This document shows positions 1 to 8,441 of a stretch of 64,000 nt of DNA, in pieces. This DNA is from Bordetella sp. 02P26C-1. GTDB taxonomy: Bacteria; Pseudomonadota; Gammaproteobacteria; Burkholderiales; Burkholderiaceae_B. The notes beneath the pieces are model-generated. The model made no database searches and was not told the DNA's origin. It saw nothing but the letters and a program-made list of their open reading frames with translations. The position numbers and the translations under genes are program-made. The DNA lies in contig NZ_WSJB01000021.1 in NCBI RefSeq assembly GCF_009763255.1, forward strand, positions 88,997 to 152,996, given 5' to 3'. The stretch's first letter is position 1. Each line of letters begins with the position of its first letter.

Positions 1-996
1 GCTGCTCGCAGTTATGCCGGTTGGCAGGTGCCGGTGCGCACGGATTCGGCCTTTACCAAGGCACGTATCACGTCTATCGACGATGCTCGCATCCGCGCCG
101 ACCTCGACGCCGGTCGCGTTGTCATCGTGACTGGTTTCCAGGGTATCGATCCCGACGGTCACGTCACGACGCTTGGTCGTGGTGGTTCCGACACCTCCGC
201 CGTCGCCGTTGCCGCGGCGCTCAAAGCCGACGAGTGCTTGATTTATACCGACGTCGATGGCGTCTACACCACCGACCCCCGCGTGGTGCCGCAAGCGCGC
301 CGCATGTCGGTCGTGTCGTTCGAAGAAATGCTCGAAATGGCCTCGCTGGGCTCCAAGGTGCTGCAGATTCGCTCGGTCGAATTCGCAGGCAAATACCGTG
401 TCCCCACGCGTGTGCTGTCCTCGCTGACCGACCCGCTCATTCCGCTCGAAGAAGAAATGTCTTCGGGCACGCTGATTACTTTTGAGGAAGACGAAAAAAT
501 GGAAGCCGCCGTTGTCTCCGGCATCGCCTTCAGCCGCGACGAAGCCAAGATCACCTTGCTGGCCGTGCCCGACACCCCGGGGGTTGCCTACTCGATTCTC
601 GGCCCCGTGGCCGCCGCCAATATCGACGTCGACATGATCGTGCAGAACCAGTCCGTGGCTGGCACGACCGACTTCTCGTTCACGGTCAACCGCAACGAAT
701 TCCAGCGCACCATCGAACTGCTGCGCCGCGAAGTCGTGCCCGCCGTCAAGGCGCGCGAACTGGTTACCGACGACAAGGTTGCCAAGGTGTCGATCGTTGG
801 CATTGGCATGCGCTCGCATGTGGGCGTGGCCAGCTTGATGTTCCAAACGCTATCGCAAGAGGGCATCAACATCCAGATGATCAGCACCAGCGAGATCAAG
901 ACTTCGGTCGTGATCGAAGACAAGTACATGGAGCTGGCAGTGCGCTCGCTGCACAAGGCTTTTGGCCTGGACCAGGCGCCTGCTGAAAAAGCTTAA
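1..996 (+). CDS. lysC: Aspartokinase (aspartate kinase), 3' part
   Basis: The C-terminal 331 residues of aspartate kinase, which phosphorylates L-aspartate in the first step of lysine, threonine and methionine synthesis. The frame is open from base 1, so the gene begins outside the window. Seen: the end of the kinase domain with TLGRGGSDTSAVAVAAAL and YTDVDGVYTTDPR, then two ACT regulatory domains, the first starting near AKITLLAVPDTPGVAYSIL and the second near VAKVSIVGIGMRSHVGVA. These domains normally bind the feedback inhibitors. The two-ACT layout and C-terminal length match the LysC alpha form of betaproteobacteria. A tRNA-Ser gene follows at 70 bp. Confidence 0.97.
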   Translation, partial: AARSYAGWQVPVRTDSAFTKARITSIDDARIRADLDAGRVVIVTGFQGIDPDGHVTTLGRGGSDTSAVAVAAALKADECLIYTDVDGVYTTDPRVVPQARRMSVVSFEEMLEMASLGSKVLQIRSVEFAGKYRVPTRVLSSLTDPLIPLEEEMSSGTLITFEEDEKMEAAVVSGIAFSRDEAKITLLAVPDTPGVAYSILGPVAAANIDVDMIVQNQSVAGTTDFSFTVNRNEFQRTIELLRREVVPAVKARELVTDDKVAKVSIVGIGMRSHVGVASLMFQTLSQEGINIQMISTSEIKTSVVIEDKYMELAVRSLHKAFGLDQAPAEKA

Positions 997-1010
997 ATTC
1001 TGCATAAAAA

Positions 1011-1038
1011 TTTGTGGCGTAGTGAGCTACGCCACAAA
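1011..1038. terminator. Perfect 12-bp hairpin between lysC and tRNA-Ser
   Basis: Arms TTTGTGGCGTAG and CTACGCCACAAA surround a TGAG loop. It lies 15 bp after the lysC stop. The plus-strand 3' flank is A-rich, while the minus-strand 3' flank is T-rich, so the classical intrinsic-terminator polarity fits minus-strand transcription better. It may still end or stabilise the lysC transcript. Confidence 0.45.
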
Positions 1039-1065
1039 AAATAGTGCTAGAATTGCAAGTTCTGC

Positions 1066-1158
1066 GGAGACGTGGCCGAGTGGTTGAAGGTACTCCCCTG
1101 CTAAGGGAGCATGCGGCTTAAAACTGCATCGAGGGTTCGAATCCCTCCGTCTCCGCCA
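1066..1158 (+). tRNA. tRNA-Ser(GCU)
   Basis: A 93-base class II tRNA. Acceptor arms GGAGACG and CGTCTCC pair perfectly. The anticodon arm is CTCCC, loop CTGCTAA, GGGAG, with anticodon GCT at 1100-1102. A long variable arm typical of serine tRNAs follows, then the T-arm GAGGG-TTCGAAT-CCCTC, discriminator G and an encoded CCA. A -10-like TAGAAT lies at 1048-1053. Confidence 0.97.
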
Positions 1159-1167
1159 GAGTAGAAA

Positions 1168-1195
1168 AAGCCCTTGATATTCAAGGGCTTTTTTA
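1168..1195 (+). terminator. Rho-independent terminator of tRNA-Ser
   Basis: Ten-bp perfect stem AAGCCCTTGA / TCAAGGGCTT with a TAT loop, followed by a T-run. It begins 10 bp after the tRNA CCA end. Confidence 0.9.
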
Positions 1196-1436
1196 TTTTC
1201 GTCAGCTACTGCCTCACAGTCCTAGACGAGGGTGGGCCTTAACAGCTCATCGAACTTTTCCCTCGGGCCCGTGCACAGCGATCAAGCGCTTATCGCTCAG
1301 AGTGTTTCGTCAATCTGCCCATCGACTCACACGTCAACATCCAGAGGTCCAACGAATAAAAGTCGTGGAGGTTTTCTCTTAGCTGGTTTATCGTCGCCTC
1401 ACTGTCGCGATCAAGAACCATAGTCAGGAGAGAATA

Positions 1437-2105
1437 ATGGGGTTACAGCGAGTGATGGCTTCGGTGGTATTGGCGGGCACGTTCGTGCTGGCAGGCTGCG
1501 CATCAAAGGTGCCTACCGCAAATCAATACTCTGGCTTTCTGGGCGACTATACGGATCTGCACCAGACCGTATCGGCATCGGGTGCGCCGGTGTTACGGTG
1601 GGTAGAGCCGGGTTTTGATCCACGGAAATACAAAGCGTTGGTGTATGAGCCCGTGCGGTTTTACCCTCGGCCCGAGCCCAACGGCCAGGTCAGTCAGCAG
1701 GCCTTGGATGGACTGTTGACCTATACCAATGCACAACTACGCGAGGCGGCGGCAAAACGGTTGCCTCTGGTCAACTCACCGGGGGAGGGCGTGTTGATCT
1801 TTCGTGGGGCGATCACAGCGGTCAATACCAGTGATCGCGATTTAAAGCCGCGTGAGTTGATCCCGGTCGCATTGGTGATTGCCGGAACCCGTGCCGCCGC
1901 GGGCATGCGGCCCAAGGACACCAATCTCTATTTCGAAGGCGAGTTGCTTGACGGCGTTACGAAAAAGCCTGTCTTGAAGGTCGTACGCAAGGGGCAAGGA
2001 AAGCAAGTCGACAACTCAGAACAGCAGGTCACGCTCGAGGATCTGAAAGGTGTGATCGATGGCCTGGCAGCCGACGCCGCTATGTTCGATGTTGTGAAAA
2101 AATAG
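1437..2105 (+). CDS. DUF3313 family lipoprotein
   Basis: A 222-residue putative lipoprotein. The signal peptide is MGLQRVMASVVLAGTFVLAGC with lipobox LAGC, lipidated Cys at residue 21. The body (for example LRWVEPGFDPRKYKALVYEPV, and the C-terminal region with Asp/Glu-rich helices) matches the DUF3313 family as I recall it; these proteins have no established function. An SD-like AGGAGAG precedes the ATG by 6 bases. It stands alone, with no operon partner. The 278 bp upstream back to the tRNA terminator contains nothing I can support as a gene. Confidence 0.8.
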   Translation: MGLQRVMASVVLAGTFVLAGCASKVPTANQYSGFLGDYTDLHQTVSASGAPVLRWVEPGFDPRKYKALVYEPVRFYPRPEPNGQVSQQALDGLLTYTNAQLREAAAKRLPLVNSPGEGVLIFRGAITAVNTSDRDLKPRELIPVALVIAGTRAAAGMRPKDTNLYFEGELLDGVTKKPVLKVVRKGQGKQVDNSEQQVTLEDLKGVIDGLAADAAMFDVVKK

Positions 2106-2222
2106 CGACGTGGGACAGGACTTCCGGCACAGTCCTGTCCTATATTCCAGGTCAGCTCTTAGCGGCTTCTGCTGAAAGCATTTTCTCGAAATACCAATCA
2201 CAAGGTAGCGGTACCCCAGCGT

Positions 2223-2948
2223 ATGAAACGTCTGAATCCGGCACATGCCCGGAAAATAATCAACGCGTTAAACGTGCTGGCAGTGATCGCGTCCGTATGC
2301 CTTGTGGTGAGCGTTTCGCTGGAAGCATTCAGCGATCAGCCGTTCACCGCGAGAACGGTGTATTTCGACGTGGAGTTCTGGATCTGCCTCTATTTCATCG
2401 TCGATTTTTTTCTACAGCTTTTACTTGCCGAGCGCAGGTGGCGCTTTTTCAGGCGCTACTTTGTCATATTGCTGCTGTCGATTCCGTACCTGTCGCTCAT
2501 CGGTGACGCGTATTTTCATTTGAGCGCCGAGCAAATATATATTTTGCGGTTGATACCCTTGGCGCGAGGCGCGGCGGCGCTGGTGCTTATTGTCTCCATC
2601 ATCGTGCGGCACAATACGACAGCGCTTTTTATCTCGTATTTGATCTTTCTTATCTCCGTTGTCTATTTCATCACGCTCATCTTTTACGTCGTCGAGCGGG
2701 GCGTGAATGGCGAGATTAAGACTTACGCGGATTCGCTTTGGTGGGCGGCGATGACTGTGACGACGGTAGGCTCCACTATCCAACCGGTGACCGTTGCGGG
2801 AAAGATCATCACCACCATATTGGCGATGCTGGGGATGACGATATTTCCCATCTTTACCGCATACATTACGACGATCATCAATCGAATCAGTCAGCGTGAA
2901 ATCACGGCCCGCGCCCACTCGGCCAATCTGTCGAATTCCCCGCACTGA
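2223..2948 (+). CDS. Voltage-gated-type ion channel protein (potassium-channel-like) with atypical filter
   Basis: A 241-residue membrane protein with a six-helix channel layout: hydrophobic segments near residues 16-36, 47-68, 74-93, 105-128 and 133-156, a pore loop near 172-186, then a last helix near 193-218. The pore loop reads WWAAMTVTTVGST. The T-V-G of the potassium signature is present at 181-183, but the usual Tyr-Gly-Asp is replaced by Ser-Thr-Ile. The family is the ion transport protein superfamily (Kch/KvAP-like). Selectivity is therefore uncertain. The 3' end overlaps the convergent LysR gene by 47 bp. Confidence 0.8.
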   Translation: MKRLNPAHARKIINALNVLAVIASVCLVVSVSLEAFSDQPFTARTVYFDVEFWICLYFIVDFFLQLLLAERRWRFFRRYFVILLLSIPYLSLIGDAYFHLSAEQIYILRLIPLARGAAALVLIVSIIVRHNTTALFISYLIFLISVVYFITLIFYVVERGVNGEIKTYADSLWWAAMTVTTVGSTIQPVTVAGKIITTILAMLGMTIFPIFTAYITTIINRISQREITARAHSANLSNSPH

Positions 2949-3813
2949 AACGCGCTTTGGCCGCTTCGATAAACGCCCGCACGTTTGGATGGTCCTGGCG
3001 TCCACCCTGGAACAGCAATGACACGGGTATGGCGGGCCCGGCATCGGTGATCAGGTGCTCCAGGACGCCTGATTTCAGTTCGTCGACAATCTGATACGAG
3101 AGCGCCCGCACGACACCGAGTCCCGCCACCGCGGCAGCGATCGCGGCCTCCACATTGTTGACGGACAGTCGCGCGGTCGGGCCCAGGCGGCGCGCATCGT
3201 CCAACCCCCAGCCGTGATTGAGTCCATATTCGTCCTCGGTCCATATCAGCGCGTGGGTGCTCAACTCGTTAATCGATCGCGGCCGGCCATGACGCAGGAG
3301 ATAGTTGGGGCTGGCGGCAAAAACGCGCCGCACCTCCGCCACGGGCAGTGTATGCATCGAGCTATCGGGCAGGTGCGCGATCCGCACCGCGATATCGATG
3401 CCCTCATCGACCAGATTGACCACCCGATCCAGTAATAACAGTCTGATCCGCAGGTCCGGATACCGTTCCAGCAGTTCCACCACGATAGGCTGAATGTGCC
3501 GCCTGCCGAACAACACGGGCGCGGTCACTGTTAACAGTCCGCTCGGTGCCGTGGCACGCCCGCGCACGACATCAAAGGCGCGATCGATCTCCGCGATACC
3601 CGCCCGACACCTTTCCAGAAACAAGGTGCCTTCTTCGGTCAGACGCACGCTGCGGGTGGTGCGTCGTAGCAACTGCACGCCCAGACGTCCCTCCAGCGCT
3701 GCGATAGTGCGCGACACGGTCGTAGGCGACAGGTGCATCTGCCGGCCGGCCTCGGCAAAGCTGGCGTGCTCCGCCACACTGACAAAAAGCCGCAAGGTAC
3801 GCAGTCGATCCAT
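2902..3813 (-). CDS. LysR-family transcriptional regulator
   Basis: A 303-residue LTTR. Residues 1-60 form the winged helix-turn-helix (LRLFVSVAEHASFAEAGRQM, then LSPTTVSRTIAALEGRLG), followed by the linker helix and a periplasmic-binding-like effector domain from about residue 90. It is divergently transcribed from the GST/VOC pair with 119 bp between starts, which is the typical position of an LTTR controlling its neighbours. The intergenic AT-rich stretch around 3838-3856 holds an imperfect GC(A/G)ATAT-type dyad that could be its site; this is inference. Effector unknown. Confidence 0.92.
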   Translation of the reverse strand: MDRLRTLRLFVSVAEHASFAEAGRQMHLSPTTVSRTIAALEGRLGVQLLRRTTRSVRLTEEGTLFLERCRAGIAEIDRAFDVVRGRATAPSGLLTVTAPVLFGRRHIQPIVVELLERYPDLRIRLLLLDRVVNLVDEGIDIAVRIAHLPDSSMHTLPVAEVRRVFAASPNYLLRHGRPRSINELSTHALIWTEDEYGLNHGWGLDDARRLGPTARLSVNNVEAAIAAAVAGLGVVRALSYQIVDELKSGVLEHLITDAGPAIPVSLLFQGGRQDHPNVRAFIEAAKARFSAGNSTDWPSGRGP

Positions 3814-3932
3814 GGGTGAACGTCCGGGATGATTGATAGCAAATATCGCAATAGTGAAATGCGTTCTTGCCTGATTGTGCCAGTTTCACGCCAAGTTCAG
3901 AATGGATTCCTCTTCAACCGGAGCAGACTGTC

Positions 3933-4547
3933 GTGAAACTCTACTTCCATCCTCTATCCGGGCACGCCCACCGCGCGGCTCTGTTCTTGTCGCTGTTGAG
4001 TGTTCCTCACACGCTGAACCCCGTGGATCTGGCCGCGGGCGAGCATAAGCGTCCTGACTATCTCGCCATCAACGCTTTTGGCGAAGTGCCCGTGCTCGAT
4101 GACGATGGTGTCATCATCGCGGACTCGCTGGCGATATTGGTTTATCTCGCGCGCAAATTCGGTTCTGCGCATTGGCTGCCCACGGACCCGGTCGCCGAGG
4201 CGCATGTACAGCGATGGTTATCGGTCGCGGCGGGCAAAGTGGCTTATGGAGCTTGCGCGGCCAGACTGATCACCGTGTTTGGCGCGTCTTTCAACGCGGA
4301 GGAAGTCATCGCGCGCGCGCATGCAACGCTGGCGGTCATGGAAACCACGTTGGCGACACAGCGTTGGCTCGCAGGCGACTCGACACCTACGATCGCGGAC
4401 ATCGCCCTTTATAGCTATACCGAGCGCGCACCCGAAGGCAATGTTGATCTGTCGGCGTACCCCAACGTCCAGCGTTGGCTGCGTCAGGTGGAAGCCTTAC
4501 CAGGGTTTCTGCCTTTTCAGCGCACCCGTGCTGGCCTCGAAGCTTGA
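3933..4547 (+). CDS. Glutathione S-transferase family protein
   Basis: A 204-residue GST. Start GTG is chosen because it has a GGAG ribosome site 9 bases upstream and gives the canonical N-terminus [15 protein letters not shown]; the frame is open further upstream, but that extension is not GST-like. The thioredoxin-like N domain includes [13 protein letters not shown] (cis-Pro), IADSLAIL (glutathione gamma-glutamyl binding Ser after Asp) and the helical C domain contains the [19 protein letters not shown] capping motif. Ser10 of the SGHAHR loop is a plausible catalytic residue. It is followed after 31 bp by a glyoxalase-fold protein, which suggests joint detoxification. Confidence 0.9.
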   Translation: MKLYFHPLSGHAHRAALFLSLLSVPHTLNPVDLAAGEHKRPDYLAINAFGEVPVLDDDGVIIADSLAILVYLARKFGSAHWLPTDPVAEAHVQRWLSVAAGKVAYGACAARLITVFGASFNAEEVIARAHATLAVMETTLATQRWLAGDSTPTIADIALYSYTERAPEGNVDLSAYPNVQRWLRQVEALPGFLPFQRTRAGLEA

Positions 4548-4578
4548 TGACGAATCCACACTCCTTCAGGAAATCTCC

Positions 4579-4989
4579 ATGAACTTTAATTCTTTACGTC
4601 TAGATCATTTCGGTATTCGTGTCACGGATCTGGCGAGAGCGGAAGCGTTTTATGCAAAGCTCGGGTTTATACGCGACCCGGCCGAATATGCCCCGCAAGC
4701 ACATGCCTGTGGTCTTGTGCATCCCACTGGCTTGCGAATCCATTTGATTTTCAACGGCATCGGCGCGGAGGAAGGCAATGTTTTGCTGGATGCCGCCGTC
4801 AAACGTCCGGGCTATACACATGCCGCCTTCATCGTGGAAAGCATGAACGATCTGGTGGAGTGGCTCGCCCGAGAGAACATCCGGATCAGCGAGGGCCCGG
4901 TGATCATGGGACATGGTCGGCGCAACGTATGTTTTATCCGCGACCCGGATTTGAACGTGCTGGAATTCAACGAGATTTTGGCCCATTGA
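4579..4989 (+). CDS. VOC (glyoxalase/dioxygenase) superfamily protein
   Basis: A 136-residue single-module VOC protein: LRLDHFGIRVTDLARAEAFY at the start and FIRDPDLNVLEFNE at the end, with paired beta-alpha-beta-beta-beta halves. Putative metal ligands are His in LDHFGIRV, His in LRIHLIF, His in YTHAAFIV and Glu in VLEFNE. Its substrate cannot be deduced. ATG at 4579 is chosen from an AGGA site just upstream and family length; the frame extends upstream inside the GST gene in another frame. It is probably co-transcribed with the GST gene. Confidence 0.88.
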   Translation: MNFNSLRLDHFGIRVTDLARAEAFYAKLGFIRDPAEYAPQAHACGLVHPTGLRIHLIFNGIGAEEGNVLLDAAVKRPGYTHAAFIVESMNDLVEWLARENIRISEGPVIMGHGRRNVCFIRDPDLNVLEFNEILAH

Positions 4990-5014
4990 AGCGCGGCTTT
5001 CCCGGCGTTGTCTC

Positions 5015-5719
5015 TCAAACTGTCGGGGCGCGGTACAGCAGGTAGCGCACCCCTTCGCCTGCCGGCAAGTCGAGCGCCAGCAAACGCGCCGACTCATCGT
5101 GGTCATTTCGGATATCTACGTCGGCGCCACGAAATAGGAGCGCCTTGCAGCATTCATAGTGCTTGTTCTTCATGGCCAGCAGCATCGGGGTGTTGCCTTC
5201 ATGGTCCCGCGCGTTTACGACCATGTGCCACAGCGTGTCCAGCGCGTCTTGTCGTTCAAAGTCGCAATCGTAGACGATTTTCATATCGATCAGCGCATCG
5301 CTGGCCTCGTCCACAGACAGGTGCTCCAGGCTATCCAGCCATGCGGTCAGCCGGCACTTCAGCATGGGCAGGATGGCGTCGTGATTATTCTCCATGGCCA
5401 ACATCAACGGTGTGCGTCCGGTATCGCGTGTGCGCAGGTTCCAGACCTCAAAGGGTAAATTGTCTACGCACACCTCCAATGCTTTGTACTTGCCGTGTTC
5501 GGCGGCGTAATGCAGCGGTGAGCGGTCGGCGTCTGGGAGGGCCGCCAGGATGCGCGCGCGTTCATCGCTGTCGGTGAGCAGAGCCGTGAGGGCTGTCACG
5601 TCATCCTGGTCGATGTAGGCTATCAGTTTTTGTATCACGGCGTGCTGTCGGACGGGTTCGCTATCGGGCCACAGGCTGGAGAGCAGGTTGCCGGCGGATG
5701 CAAGTACGTTGGGGATCAT
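5015..5719 (-). CDS. Ankyrin-repeat protein
   Basis: A 234-residue protein without a signal peptide. Ankyrin repeat cores are visible: SPLHYAAEHGKYKALEVCV near residues 70-88, TPLMLAMENNHDAILPML near 102-119 and TPMLLAMKNKHYECCKALLFRGADVDIRN near 175-205. The central part between repeats is less regular. Such repeats mediate protein-protein contacts; no catalytic domain is visible. It is convergent with the VOC gene (25 bp between stops) and has no operon partner. The 238 bp upstream to the tRNA-Arg gene contain no supported gene. Confidence 0.8.
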   Translation of the reverse strand: MIPNVLASAGNLLSSLWPDSEPVRQHAVIQKLIAYIDQDDVTALTALLTDSDERARILAALPDADRSPLHYAAEHGKYKALEVCVDNLPFEVWNLRTRDTGRTPLMLAMENNHDAILPMLKCRLTAWLDSLEHLSVDEASDALIDMKIVYDCDFERQDALDTLWHMVVNARDHEGNTPMLLAMKNKHYECCKALLFRGADVDIRNDHDESARLLALDLPAGEGVRYLLYRAPTV

Positions 5720-5915
5720 CTAGGCATATCGCATTGAATGGGTGGATCGGATGAGCGGCGCGCGCACGGACAGGATTTCCGCCCGTGCTTTGCGCTTGCA
5801 ATTGCAATACACCCACCGCCAAGAATCTGCGGTGAACATGTTCGACATGTACAAAAATAGGACTGGACCGAGGGAATGCCGCTGCTCGCGGCGATCACGC
5901 CGTGCAAATCTCGAT

Positions 5916-5945
5916 TTGCGCACACAAAGAAATGTGTGTTATATT
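5916..5945 (+). promoter_or_regulatory. Putative sigma70 promoter of tRNA-Arg copy 1
   Basis: -35 TTGCGC at 5916-5921, 18-bp spacer, -10 TATATT at 5940-5945, ending 12 bp before the mature tRNA 5' end. The spacer contains an ACACA/TGTGT dyad. Confidence 0.6.
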
Positions 5946-5957
5946 CTTTTTCTTGCA

Positions 5958-6034
5958 GCGCCCGTAGCTCAGTTGGATAGAGTACTTGGCTACGAACCAA
6001 GGGGTCGTGGGTTCGAATCCTGCCGGGCGCGCCA
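5958..6034 (+). tRNA. tRNA-Arg(ACG), copy 1
   Basis: A 77-base tRNA. Acceptor arms GCGCCCG and CGGGCGC pair perfectly. The anticodon arm is CTTGG, loop CTACGAA, CCAAG, with anticodon ACG at 5992-5994 (A34 is normally deaminated to inosine). The T-arm contains GGTTCGAATCC and the CCA end is encoded. Identical over all 77 bases to the copy at 8442-8518. Confidence 0.98.
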
Positions 6035-6040
6035 AAAATT

Positions 6041-6073
6041 AAAAAGGGGTCTCCATTTGGGGACCCCTTTTTT
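6041..6073. terminator. Terminator after tRNA-Arg copy 1, shared with AraC gene
   Basis: Stem GGGGTCTCC / GGGGACCCC with an ATTT loop, A-run before and T-run after, so it can act in both directions. The stop codon of the convergent AraC-family gene abuts it at 6073. Confidence 0.88.
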
Positions 6074-6882
6074 CATGTGCCGGATGTTCGCAGGAAAGCC
6101 TGCGGAGATTTTCCCAGCGCGCGGCGAAACATCGCGGTGAAGGCGCTGGGACTGCGATAGCCCAGTTCTGCCGCCACCCGTGCGACAGCTTGTCCGAGAG
6201 ACAGGCGGTTCACCGCATCGGCCAGGCGTACCTGCTGCACCCACTGCCGATAATTCAAGCCCAATTCTGACTGAAACAGACGGATCAGCGTGCGTCCGCT
6301 TGCGCCTACTTCTTCGCCCCATTCATGAACGGTGCGATTCAGATCGGGTTGCAGCAGGATGGTCCGGCAGACGGTCTGCAGCCGACGGTCGCGCGGCCAC
6401 GGTATGCGAATAGGGATACGTGGGGCGTCGTGTAGTTCGGTCAGCAACAGCGCAGCGATCTGCCCCCCGCGGCCCTCTACCGCGTATTCCTGCGGCTGAG
6501 CCGCCAGCGCCAGAATCAGCTCTCGCAATAGCCCGGATACCTCGATTACCTGGCAATGACGCCACAACGTCGCCGCGGCTGCACCATGCAGGTAGAGGCT
6601 GCGCATCTGTACGGCGCCCATCATCTCAATACCGTGCGTGACGCCGGGCGGCACCCATAAGGCGCGCAACGGTGGCAGGGTCCAGACGCCGTCCGGCGTG
6701 GTGACACGCATGACACCCTCGATGGCATAGATCAGTTGCCCTTCCTCGTGACTGTGCGCGCCGGTCGTCTGGCTAGGCGAGTACGCTTTCGCCAGGGCGG
6801 TTACCGGGCGCAAGACGGTGGATGCGGGCTCGATATGAACCAAAGGCGGCAGCGCCTGGGATGGGACGGCAGGTGGCATCAC
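6073..6882 (-). CDS. AraC-family transcriptional regulator with N-terminal cupin
   Basis: A 269-residue regulator. The N-terminal cupin spans about residues 30-100 (HSHEEGQLIYAIEGVMRVTTPDG and WVPPGVTHGIEM give the cupin His pattern). The two C-terminal helix-turn-helix units run from about 170 (WGEEVGASGRTLIRLFQSELG and AELGYRSPSAFTAMFRRALGKSP). The family is the NimR/YeaM-like group. It is divergent from the MFS exporter with 156 bp between starts, and NimR-type regulators commonly control such an adjacent exporter. The inducer is unknown. Confidence 0.9.
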   Translation of the reverse strand: MMPPAVPSQALPPLVHIEPASTVLRPVTALAKAYSPSQTTGAHSHEEGQLIYAIEGVMRVTTPDGVWTLPPLRALWVPPGVTHGIEMMGAVQMRSLYLHGAAAATLWRHCQVIEVSGLLRELILALAAQPQEYAVEGRGGQIAALLLTELHDAPRIPIRIPWPRDRRLQTVCRTILLQPDLNRTVHEWGEEVGASGRTLIRLFQSELGLNYRQWVQQVRLADAVNRLSLGQAVARVAAELGYRSPSAFTAMFRRALGKSPQAFLRTSGT

Positions 6883-7038
6883 TATGTCACTTAGGCGATA
6901 GAAAATGGCACCTCAGTGCGAGAGAGACTTTATACACTGTTTGTTCGCACCCGCCCCGGTTGCCTATTCCGCTCTGTCGTTTGCGAGATGGGTTGCCGGC
7001 CTCGATCCAAAACTCCCCGGTTGCCCGGTTAGCTTGCC

Positions 7039-8385
7039 ATGACCACTGTTCCTTCTGCTTCGACCGGTGCTAATGCCGCGACGATTCCCGTTGCTGGCGT
7101 TGCGCGGGCAGGTTCCACTAGTTCCATGGTGTCTGATCCGTCAGTGCCCACACCCTCGGGCGGCCCAGCAATGGATGCTTCGGCGGCTAATGTGCCGCAG
7201 GCGATGCCTGCGACTTCGTTCAAGGTTCTGGGCGCGATCAGTGTCGCGCACATGATGAACGACATGATCCAGTCGATCCTGTTGGCGATCTATCCGATGC
7301 TGAAGGATTCGTTTGATCTCAGCTTTGCCCAAATCGGGATGCTGACGTTGACGTATCAGCTCGCCGCGTCGCTGTTGCAGCCTGGCATTGGCTTGTACAC
7401 GGATAAACGGCCCATTCCCTATTCGCTGGCGGTGGGCATGGGCTTCACGCTGGTGGGTTTGCTGCTTCTCGCCTATGCACCGTCGTTTCCGTATCTGCTG
7501 ACCGCGGCGGCGCTGGTCGGAACCGGATCCTCGATTTTTCACCCCGAGTCGTCCCGAGTGGCCCGCATGGCCTCGGGCGGGCGTCATGGTCTGGCACAGT
7601 CCTTATTCCAGGTCGGCGGAAATGTGGGCTCCGCGCTTGGGCCATTGCTGGCCGCGTTGATTATTATTCCGCACGGGCAGGGTAGTGTTGCGTGGTTTTC
7701 CTGGGCCGCGCTTTTCGGCATCATCGTCCTGATCGGCATCGGGCGTTGGTATGCCGCTAACCGTGCACTGCTCAAGCCACGCGCGCGCAGTGGTGGCCAT
7801 GTCGTCACATTGAGCCGCAACAAGGTCCTGGGCGCGTTAGGCGTGCTGGCGCTGCTAATTTTCTCGAAATACTTTTACCTCGCCAGTTTGAACAGCTATT
7901 TCACGTTTTATTTGATGGACAAGTTCGATGTGTCCATGCGTTCGGCGCAGCTGTACCTGTTCCTGTTCCTGGCGGCTGTCGCGGTCGGCACGCTGGCCGG
8001 CGGGCCCGTGGGCGATCGCATCGGTCGCAAGATCGTGATTTGGGTATCTATTCTGGGTGTGACGCCGTTCACGATGATGTTGCCGCATGCAAATCTGTTT
8101 TGGACTGGGGTGCTTGTGGTCATCATCGGCGTCATCCTGGCCTCCGCATTTTCCGCCATCGTGGTCTACGCGCAGGAACTTGTGCCAGGGAAGGTCGGAA
8201 TGATCGCGGGGCTCTTCTTTGGGTTCGCCTTCGGGATGGGCGGACTAGGCGCCGCTGCACTGGGTAGACTCGCCGACGCGACCAGCATTGGATACGTTTA
8301 TCAGGTGTGTGCTTATCTGCCGCTGCTGGGGCTGGTCGCGTTCTGGTTGCCCGATATCGAGGGAAGGAAGAAAAAAGCAGCCTGA
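7039..8385 (+). CDS. MFS exporter, fosmidomycin-resistance (Fsr) type
   Basis: A 448-residue 12-helix major facilitator. The core begins near residue 60 (FKVLGAISVAHMMNDMIQSILLAIYPML); the motifs IGLYTDKRP (loop 2-3), GTGSSIFHPESSRVARMASGGRHG and GGPVGDRIGRK (loop 8-9) match Fsr-like drug exporters. The first 60 residues are a Ser/Thr/Ala/Pro-rich extension not usual for Fsr; internal ATGs at residues 36 and 45 are possible starts and no strong SD marks the first. Substrate specificity is not deducible. The gene lies between two identical tRNA-Arg genes, paired with a divergent AraC regulator. Confidence 0.87.
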   Translation: MTTVPSASTGANAATIPVAGVARAGSTSSMVSDPSVPTPSGGPAMDASAANVPQAMPATSFKVLGAISVAHMMNDMIQSILLAIYPMLKDSFDLSFAQIGMLTLTYQLAASLLQPGIGLYTDKRPIPYSLAVGMGFTLVGLLLLAYAPSFPYLLTAAALVGTGSSIFHPESSRVARMASGGRHGLAQSLFQVGGNVGSALGPLLAALIIIPHGQGSVAWFSWAALFGIIVLIGIGRWYAANRALLKPRARSGGHVVTLSRNKVLGALGVLALLIFSKYFYLASLNSYFTFYLMDKFDVSMRSAQLYLFLFLAAVAVGTLAGGPVGDRIGRKIVIWVSILGVTPFTMMLPHANLFWTGVLVVIIGVILASAFSAIVVYAQELVPGKVGMIAGLFFGFAFGMGGLGAAALGRLADATSIGYVYQVCAYLPLLGLVAFWLPDIEGRKKKAA

Positions 8386-8396
8386 AACTCCGCCGC

Positions 8397-8424
8397 TGGA
8401 CAAGTTAAAAAAATCAGTTATAAT
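8397..8424 (+). promoter_or_regulatory. Putative sigma70 promoter of tRNA-Arg copy 2
   Basis: -35 TGGACA at 8397-8402, 16-bp spacer, perfect -10 TATAAT at 8419-8424, 17 bp before the tRNA. The sequence differs from the promoter of copy 1, so the duplication covers only the mature tRNA. Confidence 0.7.
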
Positions 8425-8441
8425 TTCGCCTCTTCATCAGC

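Noticed and set aside
1232..1423. 63-codon frame upstream of the DUF3313 lipoprotein gene
   Set aside because: No ribosome site, no recognisable sequence, and high Ser content typical of non-coding frames.
5742..6140. Open frame running through tRNA-Arg copy 1
   Set aside because: It covers a structural tRNA and its terminator; no homology and no ribosome site.
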